A stretch of 64,000 nt of DNA from Paenibacillus polymyxa (GCF_018614975.1 NZ_JAGGNR010000047.1:37379-101378), one strand, 5' to 3'. Shown: positions 25,277 to 35,319, counted from the first letter of the stretch. Notes: generated from the sequence alone by a model not told the origin. Numbers and translations: made by a program.

Positions 25277-26278
25277 ATGCTCGTACGCTTTGGTTACGTG
25301 GCAATGTCCGTGCTTATAGAGAACGCGTCACCTTCCCGGACCATGACCATGTCGAGTTTTAACAAAATCGATGACAGGGAAGCAGCGATCCGCAAGCTCG
25401 AACGGATTGCAGCCGAGAACCTGCACAATACATTACGTTTGCTCAGGCACAACAAGGGTAGCCATATACATGTATATCGCTTCTCTTCCAAATTGATTCC
25501 ACTGGCAACACACGAGGACCTGAATGACTGGGACCCGTTCCCGGCACTGAAGCAGGACTTTGCGGCCATTGGTGATTTTGTGAAGGAAAATCATATGCGT
25601 GTGTCCTTTCATCCGGATCATTTTACCGTACTTAGTACCCCCCGCGAGCAAGTTCTGCACAACTCGATTCGCGACCTTCGTCATCATGTTCGGATGCTGG
25701 ATGCCATGGGGCTGAATGCCACTGCCAAGAACAATATACATATTGGTGGTGCATACGGGGACAAGCCTTCGGCGGCGCTTCGTTTTGAAGAAAACTTTTT
25801 GAAGCTGGATCGGGACATTCAGGAGCGGCTCACACTCGAAAATGATGACAAAACGTTCAACGCGCCTGAGACACTGGCCGTGTGCCAGCGCCTGGGATTG
25901 CCCATGGTACTGGATATCCATCACCAGTGGGTGAACAACGAAGGAGAACAGGCATGGGATCTGTGGCCTGATATCCTGAAGACCTGGGATTCACCGCTTG
26001 CACAGGCAGATTCACCGGCTGATCAGCCATTGCCACCCAAAATCCATGTCTCCAGTCCAAAAAGTGAGAAGGATCTGCGAGGTCATGCCGATGGTGTGGA
26101 GGTAGAGCCTGTGCTCGACTTCTTGCGTCATATCGCAGCAGATACCCCAAGGATTGACGTGATGATCGAGGCTAAACGCAAAGATGAGGCACTTGTACAA
26201 CTGATGCAGAAGCTGGCATTTTATCACGAAGAGGGTGTGGAGTGGGTGGACGAGTCTACCGTCATCATTCATCCGTAG
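25277..26278 (+). CDS. uvsE: UV-damage endonuclease (UvsE/UvdE)
   Basis: A 333-residue TIM-barrel repair nuclease. It starts with MLVRFGYVAMSVLIENASPS, the conserved N-terminal box of the family, and has RVSFHPDHFTVLST, NNIHIGGAYGDK and LDIHHQWVN with His, Glu and Asp metal ligands. It nicks DNA 5' of UV photoproducts and helps spores survive UV. The start at 25277 follows GAGGAAG; an in-frame ATG at 25235 has no site. The upstream gap (25122-25276) holds no clear control site. Confidence 0.92.
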   Translation: MLVRFGYVAMSVLIENASPSRTMTMSSFNKIDDREAAIRKLERIAAENLHNTLRLLRHNKGSHIHVYRFSSKLIPLATHEDLNDWDPFPALKQDFAAIGDFVKENHMRVSFHPDHFTVLSTPREQVLHNSIRDLRHHVRMLDAMGLNATAKNNIHIGGAYGDKPSAALRFEENFLKLDRDIQERLTLENDDKTFNAPETLAVCQRLGLPMVLDIHHQWVNNEGEQAWDLWPDILKTWDSPLAQADSPADQPLPPKIHVSSPKSEKDLRGHADGVEVEPVLDFLRHIAADTPRIDVMIEAKRKDEALVQLMQKLAFYHEEGVEWVDESTVIIHP

Positions 26279-26376
26279 AGCCAAAAGGGGCTTGGGCAAC
26301 GAGAAACTTTACGGCCTGTGGGGCGTATACTTTTAACAAGTATTTCAACTTTTCGTAGATTGATATAGAAAGTAGA

Positions 26377-27249
26377 GTGAACGCTTTGAATGAGAAGGAA
26401 AAGATACCTTATGTCGTGACAAGCAAAAGCTATACTGCCGTTGCCATTAATGCAGCTTCCAAAGCTGGCGAATGGATCAAAAGCCGTCTTGGGACGGTAG
26501 CTGAACTTGGTACCAAATATTCACCCCAAGATCTGGTGACCGAAGTGGATAAAGGAGCGGAGCAGATGATCCGCCGCCTGATTCTCACGCATTTCCCTCA
26601 CCATGCCATTCTGGGTGAAGAAGGTGTGGAACCGGGACCGGAAGCTTCGGCAAAAGCATTGAAAGAGGCAGAGGAAGAAGAGTTCCTCTGGATTGTTGAT
26701 CCTGTCGATGGAACGACGAACTTTGTTCACGGATTCCCGTTTTATTCGGTGTCCATCGCATTGGCTCACAATGGTGAAGTCATTGTCGGCGTGATCTACG
26801 ACCCTTCCCGTGATGAAATGTTTGTTGCGGAAAAAGGTAAAGGAGCATATGTTCACGGAAACCGGATGCTTGTATCTGGTGAACAGGAACTGGCTCAAAG
26901 CCTGATTGCGGTTGGATTCCCGGCAGACACAACCTTTGCGTTGCCACTGAATATGGCTGCTGTGCAGGCTCTTGCTCCGCAAGTTCGTAACTTGCGTGCA
27001 GGCGGATCTGCCGCCCTTCATCTGGCGTATGTTGCCGCAGGACGTCTCAGTGCCTACACCGAAGTTGGATTGAAACCGTGGGATATTGCCGCAGGTGCGC
27101 TGTTGGTTGAAGAATCCGGCGGCAAGGTGACCGATACCATCGGAACGCCTTACCAACTGTCTGTGCATCATGTCGTTGCCAGCAATGGCAAAATCCATGA
27201 TGCGCTGACGGATGTGTTGAAGGAAGCGAAAGCAACCGGTCTGGAGTGA
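26377..27249 (+). CDS. suhB: Inositol-1-monophosphatase family protein (SuhB-like)
   Basis: A 290-residue Li-sensitive-type phosphatase. Metal-site motifs are GEEGVEP, the signature DPVDGTTNFVHGFPFYSVSIAL and the C-terminal WDIAAGALLVEESGG. It hydrolyses inositol phosphates or related sugar phosphates, and the substrate is not certain. The start is unclear: GTG at 26377 is used here and TTG at 26386 is possible. Neither has a strong site, which is odd in this window. Confidence 0.88.
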   Translation: MNALNEKEKIPYVVTSKSYTAVAINAASKAGEWIKSRLGTVAELGTKYSPQDLVTEVDKGAEQMIRRLILTHFPHHAILGEEGVEPGPEASAKALKEAEEEEFLWIVDPVDGTTNFVHGFPFYSVSIALAHNGEVIVGVIYDPSRDEMFVAEKGKGAYVHGNRMLVSGEQELAQSLIAVGFPADTTFALPLNMAAVQALAPQVRNLRAGGSAALHLAYVAAGRLSAYTEVGLKPWDIAAGALLVEESGGKVTDTIGTPYQLSVHHVVASNGKIHDALTDVLKEAKATGLE

Positions 27250-27386
27250 GTTTATTCAACTCATCGATGCTTTAATAACCTGTAATTGTACATTAACGGA
27301 GGAGACAAAAAGCATCTGAAGAAACGAAGTGAAAGTACAAAAGTAATAGTTACGCAGGTATGACTTTAATTAAAGGAGCGAGAACA

Positions 27387-27677
27387 ATGGATGAATCCAA
27401 AGAACTGGAACGGCGGCTCCGTGATATGCTGACGGAAGGGGACATGGAAGAGTCCGGCGACACCGATCAGCGTGAACGCCAGCTGATTCCTCCCAAATAT
27501 GAAGTACGAATCCAGACAGAACGTGATCCAATTGTCGAGGAAACGTTAAAGTACCGGAAGATGGCACACGAAGTGGACGATCGTTATGATCGGTATCTGG
27601 GGCGAGCTACCGGGAACAAACTGGAGAGCGACATGGGTCATTCGAATTCTGAGGACTCGAATAAGCCGCAATCTTAA
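27387..27677 (+). CDS. Small acidic protein of unknown function
   Basis: A 96-residue highly charged protein with a heptad-like Glu/Arg pattern in the first third (ELERRLRDMLTEGDMEESGD). No cysteine or membrane segment is present. The ATG at 27387 follows AAAGGAG; an upstream in-frame ATG at 27360 lacks a site. It is followed by a terminator-like hairpin. Confidence 0.65.
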   Translation: MDESKELERRLRDMLTEGDMEESGDTDQRERQLIPPKYEVRIQTERDPIVEETLKYRKMAHEVDDRYDRYLGRATGNKLESDMGHSNSEDSNKPQS

Positions 27678-27708
27678 TGAATCACTGAACGTTATAGCTG
27701 TGCTTCAC

Positions 27709-27744
27709 CAATAACAGGCTCCCCATCAGGGAGTCTGTTATTTC
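27709..27744 (+). terminator. Terminator-like hairpin
   Basis: Stem AATAACAG-GCTCCC and GGGAGTCTGTTATT with a short loop; only three T residues follow. Confidence 0.6.
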
Positions 27745-27880
27745 ATGTGTGCTCTCAGTAGAGAGGACAACACCTGCTTTAAAATGATAGAATAGAGTAA
27801 CACGAACTGATGTCATTGGAAAGAGCGATGTACTATATATTAGTGTAATTATAGATTCACGAAAAGGAGTGTTACCCTGA

Positions 27881-29203
27881 ATGAAGCGTAAACGTATATG
27901 GGAAAATACAGCTGCCGGCTTAACGGTAAGCATGTTGGCAGGAATGCTGCTCTTCACATCATCTGCATTGCCTGCACACGCAGCTAACACCAAAACCGGT
28001 GTATTGCCAGCAGGTACTAACGAGGCTTCGTTGACTGCGAAGAAAGATGTATTAGCCGTAACGAAGGAGATCCGCATCGTGACATTGGGAGACTCCATAA
28101 CCGTAGGATATGAGCCCAACACAAAAGAATTGCCTTATGGTTATGTAGAACGTTTGCATGAGCAAGGTTTGCTGCATGGACGTACACAGGTGGACAACTA
28201 CGGGATTGCCGGATTGAAAACCAGTGGCCTGAAAAACTTCACGACTGCAATTAAGGATGGCAAAACGCTGACTTCTGAAGCCATTCAACCAAGTCTTCCT
28301 GATCCAAGAGCGGGACAGATCGGAGCCAATACTGCTGCAATCCGTGAGAGTGTAGCACAGGCCAATCTGGTTGCAATTACCATTGGGGGAAATGATGTAT
28401 CTGAGCTTCTCGGTACAGCAGACAAACTGAGTGATCAGGAGCTGCAAGCGAAGGTAAAAGAATTACTCGCAACATATACAGCCAATGTTAGTGCAACGAT
28501 TAATGATATCCATGAAATTAATCCGACAGCTACAATTGTCATCGCCGACCAGTATCAACCGATGCCAGAAGTAGCGGGCAAGGCCCTCTATGCCAAACTG
28601 ATGGAGGCATCCCAAGGTTTCACACAGACCATTGATGGAATTGCAGCACAATTCACTGCTCAGGGTACCGATGTCAAAGTCGCACACGTGGCCAAGGAGT
28701 TTGTTGGTGGTGAAGGCACGATGACACATATGATCAAAGATCGTGATTTCCACCCGAACCAATTTGGATATGCGGCCATCGCTGAAGTATTTGCCAAAAC
28801 GATTTGGGGAGATTACACCAAGCTGACTGCACCTGCCACAGGTGAACCCATGAATATTATCGTGAGTGGCAAAACATTAAATACACCGTACAAACCGATG
28901 ATCCGTAACGGCAAAAACTTTGTGGCGATCCAGGATATCGTGAACGCTGTAGGTGCAACAACGGTGTGGGATAACAAAACGTCAACCGCAACGATTACAT
29001 ACGGAGACCGGAAGGTTGCCGTGAAGATAGGTGCCAATGCAGTTAAGGTCAATGGGGCATCCGTTGCCGTGGATACACCTGCATTCCTGAACAAGGTAGG
29101 CAAGGAGTCCAAAACGTATGTACCGCTTGCCATGGTAGCGGAAGGTCTTGGCTTTGATGTGCAATATGTAGCCAAGCTAAAAACTGTTTTTGTTAATCCA
29201 TAA
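27881..29203 (+). CDS. Secreted SGNH/GDSL hydrolase with a copper amine oxidase-like C-terminal domain
   Basis: A 440-residue protein with a signal peptide (basic start, hydrophobic core to about residue 35, cleavage near AHA). The esterase domain (about 65-310) has GDSITVGYEP, ITIGGNDVSE and the Asp/His pair in DRDFHPNQFGY. The C-terminus (about 325-440) is a copper amine oxidase N-domain-like module, with VSGKTLNTPYKPMIRNGKNF and WDNKTSTATITY patterns. These modules are common in secreted Paenibacillus proteins. It probably removes acyl groups from a wall or plant polysaccharide. It precedes the yes-type locus but has its own terminator. Confidence 0.85.
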   Translation: MKRKRIWENTAAGLTVSMLAGMLLFTSSALPAHAANTKTGVLPAGTNEASLTAKKDVLAVTKEIRIVTLGDSITVGYEPNTKELPYGYVERLHEQGLLHGRTQVDNYGIAGLKTSGLKNFTTAIKDGKTLTSEAIQPSLPDPRAGQIGANTAAIRESVAQANLVAITIGGNDVSELLGTADKLSDQELQAKVKELLATYTANVSATINDIHEINPTATIVIADQYQPMPEVAGKALYAKLMEASQGFTQTIDGIAAQFTAQGTDVKVAHVAKEFVGGEGTMTHMIKDRDFHPNQFGYAAIAEVFAKTIWGDYTKLTAPATGEPMNIIVSGKTLNTPYKPMIRNGKNFVAIQDIVNAVGATTVWDNKTSTATITYGDRKVAVKIGANAVKVNGASVAVDTPAFLNKVGKESKTYVPLAMVAEGLGFDVQYVAKLKTVFVNP

Positions 29204-29236
29204 TATGTATTTCATGCTTTAACATGATGTTATTCA

Positions 29237-29282
29237 ACAGCCAGAATACCTTGATCTGTTCAAGGTATTCTGGCTGTTTTGT
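29237..29282 (+). terminator. Strong intrinsic terminator
   Basis: An 18-base perfect stem starting ACAGCCAGAATACC and ending GGTATTCTGGCTGT, followed by TTTTGTG. The remaining bases up to the kinase gene at 29454 show no clear site. Confidence 0.92.
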
Positions 29283-29453
29283 GTTCTTTTTGAGTTGCTG
29301 ACACAGATGTATACCTTCTCTAATGACCTGAAATGTTGCATAAATATATCTTGTCAGATGACCAATGGATGTGTAAATATGAAAATAACTTACATTAAAA
29401 CCACTAACCTATAGCATGACAGGCACCCTCCGCAAGCCAAAGGAGCGCTTAGG

Positions 29454-31241
29454 ATGAACAAAATTAAGAACGCTTTCACAACACTGCCAATTCATCACAA
29501 AACGATTCTTCTCATCGGATTGTTAATGTTAATCAGCTTTACGTTTTATGCATCCGTACTCCGATATGTATTCAGCATCTATGACCGCCAGATCTATGAG
29601 AAATCCTCGCAGGTCCTCAATATGTCTTCAGTAGGCATTGAGAATCAACTTCGTGAAATTTCCAATCTCTCCTTCAAGGTGATGTCGGACGAGCCGCTTC
29701 AACAATATTTGCTTCAACTTGAAAAGGCTGAGACGGGATATGAGAGAAATGGTCTGCGCAAGAAAATTACCAACCGATTGGTTGCTTATGCGGGTTCTGA
29801 GAAGTACGTCTATTCTATGCTATTTATCGATAATGATAATAACGTCATGGCTGCAGGGAACCGGGAAGGGATTTCGGAGTCGAAGCAAAAGGAACTGGTT
29901 GCACTGGGACAGCAATACTCGGGCTCCAATGCCTGGCATACCAGTGGGGATAAACAGTCCCGACTCTTGTCGGTCCGACAGGTGAAATCCTTTATTGGCG
30001 GAGCATTTACATTGGATGACCTCGGCACACTGATCATCCGCGTACGGCTGGACCGAATTGTACAGGACCAGATGCAAGAACCGGCTGAGGACTCCCAATT
30101 ACTGATTACCGATGGAAAAGAAGTGATCTATCCAACAGAATCGGCAGTTAGTGAAGCCGAGATTGAGTCTGAACTGAAGCGGACCCAACCTTATGGCATT
30201 GCCATGTTTGAGCATGGTCGTCATTTTGTTGCCCGGGCTAACTCTTCTTACACTGACTGGACTTACCTATATACGACGCCTTTTGACCAGATGTTTAAAA
30301 AAATTCAGTTTGTCAAACAGCTGGTCACGGTCATCTTCATTATGATTTTTCTGGTAGCATTGATTATTGGAGCGAAGTTCTCCCGCAGTATCACCCACCC
30401 GATTGCGCAGTTGATCAAGAAGATGCGTAATATTGAAAAAGGGGATCTCGATAAACTGGAGGAAGCTGCCCTCGGCAATGTCCCAATGTCTCCGCAAAAT
30501 GAGGTCGGAATGCTGCATCGCACATTCAAGATGATGCTTCAACGGATACGTGAATTGATTGATGAAAATTATGCCAAGCAACTTGTGATTCGTGAAACTG
30601 AGTTGAAAGCGCTTCAGGCGCAGATTAATCCACATTTTCTATACAACACGCTGGAATCCATTAACTGGCTGGCTAAAGTACAGAAGCAACGACAGATTTC
30701 AGAAATGGTTGAGGCTCTCGGATTTCTGCTGCGCAGCTCTGTGAATATGTCCGAGAAGTGGATTACGCTGGAAAGAGAGCTGGACATTGTCCGCAGTTAC
30801 GTGACGATTCAGCGCACGCGTTTTGAGGAAAGACTGGACTTCGATATGCAGATTGCCCCAGAGGTAGGAACGGCGCGGATACCGAAGTTAACATTACAGC
30901 CGTTGGTGGAGAATGCCATACATTATGCACTCGAACCAAGCATTGACCCTTGCCGGATCCGTATTCTGGCGAGAGCAGATGGAGATAAGGTGATTATTGA
31001 AGTCGAGGACGACGGTCCGGGGATGACACCGGAATTTCTGGAACAACTACACGAAGGACGTATTCAGACAAGAGGACAGGGCATTGGGTTATCTAACATC
31101 CAGGAACGAATCAGGCTGACCTTTGGCGAAGAAGGCAGAATGGTGATGAGCAGCAAGCCCGGATCAGGAACTGTAGTATCGATCAGCATACCTTGGATTA
31201 GAGAGGACGATGACGATGTACAAAGTGATGCTCGTAGATGA
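29454..31241 (+). CDS. yesM: YesM-type sensor histidine kinase
   Basis: A 595-residue kinase. An N-terminal helix (about 15-40) and a second at about 290-315 flank an extracellular sensor region of about 250 residues. HAMP follows (about 315-370), then the His-kinase internal region with QINPHFLYNTLESINW (phospho-His) and the ATP site with NAIHYALEP and DDGPGM. This is the YesM/LytS-type kinase fold seen in sugar-uptake loci. It is encoded directly before an AraC-type response regulator and a sugar ABC transporter. It probably senses a pectin-derived sugar. Confidence 0.92.
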   Translation: MNKIKNAFTTLPIHHKTILLIGLLMLISFTFYASVLRYVFSIYDRQIYEKSSQVLNMSSVGIENQLREISNLSFKVMSDEPLQQYLLQLEKAETGYERNGLRKKITNRLVAYAGSEKYVYSMLFIDNDNNVMAAGNREGISESKQKELVALGQQYSGSNAWHTSGDKQSRLLSVRQVKSFIGGAFTLDDLGTLIIRVRLDRIVQDQMQEPAEDSQLLITDGKEVIYPTESAVSEAEIESELKRTQPYGIAMFEHGRHFVARANSSYTDWTYLYTTPFDQMFKKIQFVKQLVTVIFIMIFLVALIIGAKFSRSITHPIAQLIKKMRNIEKGDLDKLEEAALGNVPMSPQNEVGMLHRTFKMMLQRIRELIDENYAKQLVIRETELKALQAQINPHFLYNTLESINWLAKVQKQRQISEMVEALGFLLRSSVNMSEKWITLERELDIVRSYVTIQRTRFEERLDFDMQIAPEVGTARIPKLTLQPLVENAIHYALEPSIDPCRIRILARADGDKVIIEVEDDGPGMTPEFLEQLHEGRIQTRGQGIGLSNIQERIRLTFGEEGRMVMSSKPGSGTVVSISIPWIREDDDDVQSDARR

Positions 31242-32769
31242 TGAACGTGTCATTCTGGAGGGGATATCCCAAGTGGTCGATTGGGCCGCAGCAGGTACTG
31301 AATTGGTAGGCACGGCGAGGAATGGGATTGAAGCACTGGACAAAATAGGGCAGTCGAAACCGGATATTATCATTACGGATATTTCCATGCCAGGTCTGGA
31401 TGGTCTAGGACTCATAGAGAAAGCATCCGAAGCATACCCGGGAGTACGTTTCATTATGTTATCTGGCTATAAAGAGTTCGAATATGCCCGCAGAGCGATG
31501 CAGTATGGTGTGAAGCATTATTTGCTCAAACCTTGCAATGAGAATCAGATCCATGATGCGTTAACTGAACTGTTGCAGGAACATCAGGATGCCCAGGTGA
31601 AGGAGCATGTTGCCGGTGAGATGAAACAGCGATTGCAGCGTGTCCTTCCGCATGTGAAGGAGCAATTTCTGCTCGAGTTCATGACCAACCGTACCTATGG
31701 GCCGGTTGATCTGGAGTATTATCAGGAGCTGTTTGATCTGGAGCTTGAAGAGAACACAGTTCGGTTACTGCTGTTCCGAATTGTAGATGAACATGATTAC
31801 AGTCACTTATTTGCTATCAAAAACATTGCCAGTGACCTGCTCCCGCATGTCCTGTTAAGCACAACCATTGAAGGCAAACTCCTCATTCTGCTCGCGGATT
31901 CAGCTGATCCGGCCGGACTGAAAGAAAGTATTGAAGAGGTTCGGGCTGCATTCACCAGACTATATAAATTGGAAGTGACCGCTGCGTTGAGTGAAGCAGA
32001 TCGAATGATTCAGTCCCGGCGGTTGTTTCGTGAGGCATTGCAGTATTTGAACCATCGCTTTTTTATTGGTGAAGGCAAGCTGATCACGAAGAATGATCTG
32101 GTACTGGCGGGAGAATGCGACGGGGTGCATGTAGAGCAGGATGCGGAACAACTGTGTCAGTTGATCAAATCGGGCAATAGCGAGGAAACAGCGGCAGAGG
32201 TGGATCGTCTGTTTGATCTATTATCGCGTCGGCAGCTGGAAATTGAAGTGACTCGCTCTTACGTAGTGCAGCTGTACTCGGCGATGGTTCATGTCTGTCC
32301 ACCTGAGGAGGCAACGGAATTCACCCAGCGTATGGCAGAACTGCCGCATATCGATACGTTATCTGGTTTGAAGTCTTTTGTTGCAAGCAGTGCAGCCCGA
32401 TTAACTGCCGGTTATTACAAAAACCATATCAGTCGTCAGTCTTCTGCTGTGGAAAAGATGATGGATATCGTGGATCGTCATTATGGAGAGGCAGATCTCT
32501 CTCTCAATGGAGTTGCCCACCAGATGTTATATATGAATCCAGATTACCTCGGTAAAATTTTCAAAAAAGTCACAGGTGAGAATTTCTCCAACTACGTGAA
32601 TCGCCTGCGTATTGAACGCGCATGTGACCATATTCGCAGAGGCGGGGATGTGAAAGTATTCGAGCTTGCTGAATTGTTCGGATTCGGGGGCAACTCGCAA
32701 TATTTTAGTCAGGTGTTCAAAAAGTGGACCGGGATGACACCTACGGAATTCCGCAGAATCGGCATATAA
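31216..32769 (+). CDS. yesN: YesN-type AraC-family response regulator
   Basis: A 517-residue protein. The receiver domain (1-120) has VDDE, Asp in IIITDISMPGLDGLGL and the Lys of YLLKPCNE. A long middle region (about 120-410) precedes the AraC-type helix-turn-helix pair (about 415-515; NGVAHQMLYMNPDYLGKIFKKVTGE and the second helix in FGFGGNSQYFSQVFKKWTGMTPTEFR). The ATG at 31216 is preferred for spacing from GAGAGGA; the one at 31210 is too close. It overlaps the kinase gene and likely activates the transporter operon downstream. Confidence 0.92.
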   Translation: MYKVMLVDDERVILEGISQVVDWAAAGTELVGTARNGIEALDKIGQSKPDIIITDISMPGLDGLGLIEKASEAYPGVRFIMLSGYKEFEYARRAMQYGVKHYLLKPCNENQIHDALTELLQEHQDAQVKEHVAGEMKQRLQRVLPHVKEQFLLEFMTNRTYGPVDLEYYQELFDLELEENTVRLLLFRIVDEHDYSHLFAIKNIASDLLPHVLLSTTIEGKLLILLADSADPAGLKESIEEVRAAFTRLYKLEVTAALSEADRMIQSRRLFREALQYLNHRFFIGEGKLITKNDLVLAGECDGVHVEQDAEQLCQLIKSGNSEETAAEVDRLFDLLSRRQLEIEVTRSYVVQLYSAMVHVCPPEEATEFTQRMAELPHIDTLSGLKSFVASSAARLTAGYYKNHISRQSSAVEKMMDIVDRHYGEADLSLNGVAHQMLYMNPDYLGKIFKKVTGENFSNYVNRLRIERACDHIRRGGDVKVFELAELFGFGGNSQYFSQVFKKWTGMTPTEFRRIGI

Positions 32770-32920
32770 CAATGGACTACCAATCATGTGTTTCATGTCT
32801 GGGGAGGACGAACAGCGCCGAGAGGGTGACTGTTGTCCTCCTCTGTTTTTTAAACCAACAAGACGGTTTTGTGTATTCAACTTTGGTCGTACATTTGCGA
32901 AAATGACATTAATAAGTTTG

Positions 32921-32934
32921 TGAAAGCGTTATCA
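32921..32934 (+). promoter_or_regulatory. cre site (CcpA) before the binding-protein gene
   Basis: TGAAAGCGTTATCA matches TGWAANCGNTNWCA at every defined position. It lies 58 bases before the start codon of the sugar-binding lipoprotein gene, so carbon catabolite control is expected. Confidence 0.75.
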
Positions 32935-32991
32935 GAAATAAAGGGATAACTCGTTCACAGAACCATATCAACATAAAAAGGGGAGATTGGC

Positions 32992-34275
32992 ATGGTGAAA
33001 AAGGCAATATTCCTGATGATGGCTGCATTGCTCGTGTTTACAGCGGCGTGTAGTTCAGGTGGAGGAACTGAAGGAGCGTCTGGGGATGACTCGGTTACTC
33101 TGCGGATCGCTTGGTGGGGCTCAGATGCAAGGCATGAATATACACAGAAGGTCATCGACCTGTACAAAACGAAGAACCCGAATGTCAAAATCGACGTGGA
33201 ATATGCTTCATTTGATGACTACTGGAAAAAGCTCGCACCACAAGCAGCGGCCAATCAGTTGCCTGACATCGTTCAGATGGATATTTCCTACATCAGCCAA
33301 TATGCACAGAATGGTCAGCTTGAGGATCTTGCTCCATATCTGGGCAATCAGATCAAAGTGGACGATGTGTCTGAGAACGTTATCAGCACAGGTGTGATTA
33401 ACGGTAAACAATACGGTGTACCTGCCGGTGTTAACGTACTGGGTTTCCAATATGATCCTGCCCTGCTCAAAAAAGCCGGAGTAGATACTTACCCTGAAAA
33501 TGTAACCTGGGAATCGTACGAGGCACTGGGTAAACAAGCCGCCGATAAAGGCCTGTATTTTGATGGAGGGGTAGCGCCGGATATTTTCTTCCACTACTTC
33601 CTGCGTACTAAAGGATTGTCACTTTACAATGCAGAAGGAACTGGTCTTGGTTATGATGATGACCAATTGTTTGTGGAGTTCTTCGGACTTATGCGCCGCA
33701 TGATCGAGCAAGGTGCAGCACCTACGCCGGATGTAGCCAACCAAACCAAAGGCATTATTGAGGAATCAGATCTCGTGAAGGAAAAAGGAATCGGCGTATG
33801 GCAATGGTCCAACCAGTTCGTAGCCTTGCAACAGGTAGCGAACCGTCCACTCGAAATCGCTCCAATGCCAGGACCGGATATGGAAAAAGGACTATATATG
33901 CAACCAAGTATGTATTGGGGTGTAACGTCCAATTCCAAAGTGAAGGAAGAAGCGGCTAAATTCATTGATTTCTGGGTGAATGACGTGGAAGCCAATAAAT
34001 TGATCAAAGGCGAGCGCGGTGTGCCAATCTCAGGAGCAATCAAAGAAGCCATCGCACCTGAGCTGAGTGACGCAACAAAACAGGTCTTTGAATTCGTAGC
34101 AGCAATGGAGCCTAAGGCTTCACCAATGAGTTCTCCGCCACCGGTTGGTTCACCTGAAGTAATCTCTGCTCTTGCAGATGTGGTTGAAGAGTTGAACTTT
34201 GGCAAAATTACACCTGAACAGGCTGCAGAAACATTCCGCAAGAACGCCGAATCTGTACTTGCGAACAATAAATAA
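32992..34275 (+). CDS. yesO: Sugar ABC transporter substrate-binding lipoprotein (YesO-like)
   Basis: A 427-residue binding protein with a lipoprotein signal peptide; the lipobox FTAAC ends near residue 22. Family 1 extracellular solute-binding domain: RIAWWGSDARHEYTQ, IVQMDISYISQYA and GVTSNSKVKEEAAKFIDF. The length equals that of B. subtilis YesO. It should deliver oligogalacturonides or related sugars to the permease pair encoded after it. No ATPase gene is present; such importers share MsmX-type ATPases encoded elsewhere. Confidence 0.92.
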   Translation: MVKKAIFLMMAALLVFTAACSSGGGTEGASGDDSVTLRIAWWGSDARHEYTQKVIDLYKTKNPNVKIDVEYASFDDYWKKLAPQAAANQLPDIVQMDISYISQYAQNGQLEDLAPYLGNQIKVDDVSENVISTGVINGKQYGVPAGVNVLGFQYDPALLKKAGVDTYPENVTWESYEALGKQAADKGLYFDGGVAPDIFFHYFLRTKGLSLYNAEGTGLGYDDDQLFVEFFGLMRRMIEQGAAPTPDVANQTKGIIEESDLVKEKGIGVWQWSNQFVALQQVANRPLEIAPMPGPDMEKGLYMQPSMYWGVTSNSKVKEEAAKFIDFWVNDVEANKLIKGERGVPISGAIKEAIAPELSDATKQVFEFVAAMEPKASPMSSPPPVGSPEVISALADVVEELNFGKITPEQAAETFRKNAESVLANNK

Positions 34276-34410
34276 CAGTTGAATGATGGCTTGCTCGTCC
34301 CACTTCAGGGATGGTCGGGAATGGGGCTGCTCGCGAATGCGAGGGCCTTTCCCCGTCCAGATGACCGAAGCAAGGATGAGGGAGCAAGCTGATCCATGAA
34401 GGAGGTTCGT
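34276..34410 (+). other. Structured spacer between yesO and yesP
   Basis: A 139-base gap. GCTTGCTC (near 34291) pairs with GAGCAAGC (near 34384), and an inner hairpin has CTCGC-GAAT-GCGAG. Such stem-loops after binding-protein genes often stabilise the upstream mRNA so the binding protein is made in excess over the permeases. Confidence 0.45.
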
Positions 34411-34414
34411 TCCA

Positions 34415-35317
34415 TTGAGGCAGTATTCGTCGTTACGTAGAAACTTAACTGGATATGCGTTCATAAGCCCGTTTATTATTGGATTCCTGGGCTTCACACT
34501 CATCCCCATGTTTGTGTCCTTATATATGTCGTTCACGAGTTATAACTTGTTCACTTCTCCGCGGTGGATTGGGCTTGATAACTACACCAAAATGTTTTTT
34601 GATGACCCGAAATATTGGAACTCGGTCAAAGTGACGTTTCTGTATGTATTCATTGGGGTACCGTTAAGGTTGGTCTTTGCCCTTTTCGTAGCGATGGTCC
34701 TGAACACTGGCTCTCGTATGATTGGAACGTACCGGACGCTGTATTACCTGCCATCCATTATCGGTGGTAGTGTGGCCGTATCCATTATGTGGCGTAACCT
34801 CTTCAGTAATGAGGGTGTTATCAACAGTGCTCTAACGGCAATCGGGATCGGGCCTATAAGCTGGTTTGGTGACCCGAACGCGTCTCTGGTTATGCTCATC
34901 TCACTGTCTGTGTGGCAGTTTGGTTCGTCCATGCTGATCTTCCTGGCTGGTCTCAAAAATATCCCTACTGAGATGTACGAGGCAGCAGGTGTGGATGGCG
35001 CGAATCCTATACGGAAATTTTTCAGCATCACCTTGCCACTGCTTAGCCCGATCGTCCTGTTCAATATGATTATGCAGACGATTGGAGCATTCATGACGTT
35101 TGTACCTGCCTATATTATCTCCAAAGGCGAAGGTGGTCCAATGGACGGTACGATGCTGTACTCCCTGTATCTGTTCCGTCAGGCGTTTATGTTTAACAAC
35201 ATGGGTTATGCTTCGGCAATGGCCTGGATCATGCTCATCATGATCGGTATACTCACGGTAGCTGTGTTCCTGACATCCAAGTACTGGGTGTTCTACGAAT
35301 CTGAAGGAGGGAAGTAA
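34415..35317 (+). CDS. yesP: Sugar ABC transporter permease, YesP-like
   Basis: A 300-residue protein with six predicted helices and the binding-protein-dependent permease EAA loop (MYEAAGVDGANPIRKFFSITLPLL). Starts with TTG at 34415, preceded by AAGGAGG at 9 bases. It forms a heterodimer with the next gene product. The N-terminus resembles LTGYAFISPFIIGFL, typical of family 1 carbohydrate permeases. Confidence 0.92.
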   Translation: MRQYSSLRRNLTGYAFISPFIIGFLGFTLIPMFVSLYMSFTSYNLFTSPRWIGLDNYTKMFFDDPKYWNSVKVTFLYVFIGVPLRLVFALFVAMVLNTGSRMIGTYRTLYYLPSIIGGSVAVSIMWRNLFSNEGVINSALTAIGIGPISWFGDPNASLVMLISLSVWQFGSSMLIFLAGLKNIPTEMYEAAGVDGANPIRKFFSITLPLLSPIVLFNMIMQTIGAFMTFVPAYIISKGEGGPMDGTMLYSLYLFRQAFMFNNMGYASAMAWIMLIMIGILTVAVFLTSKYWVFYESEGGK

Positions 35318-35319
35318 CG

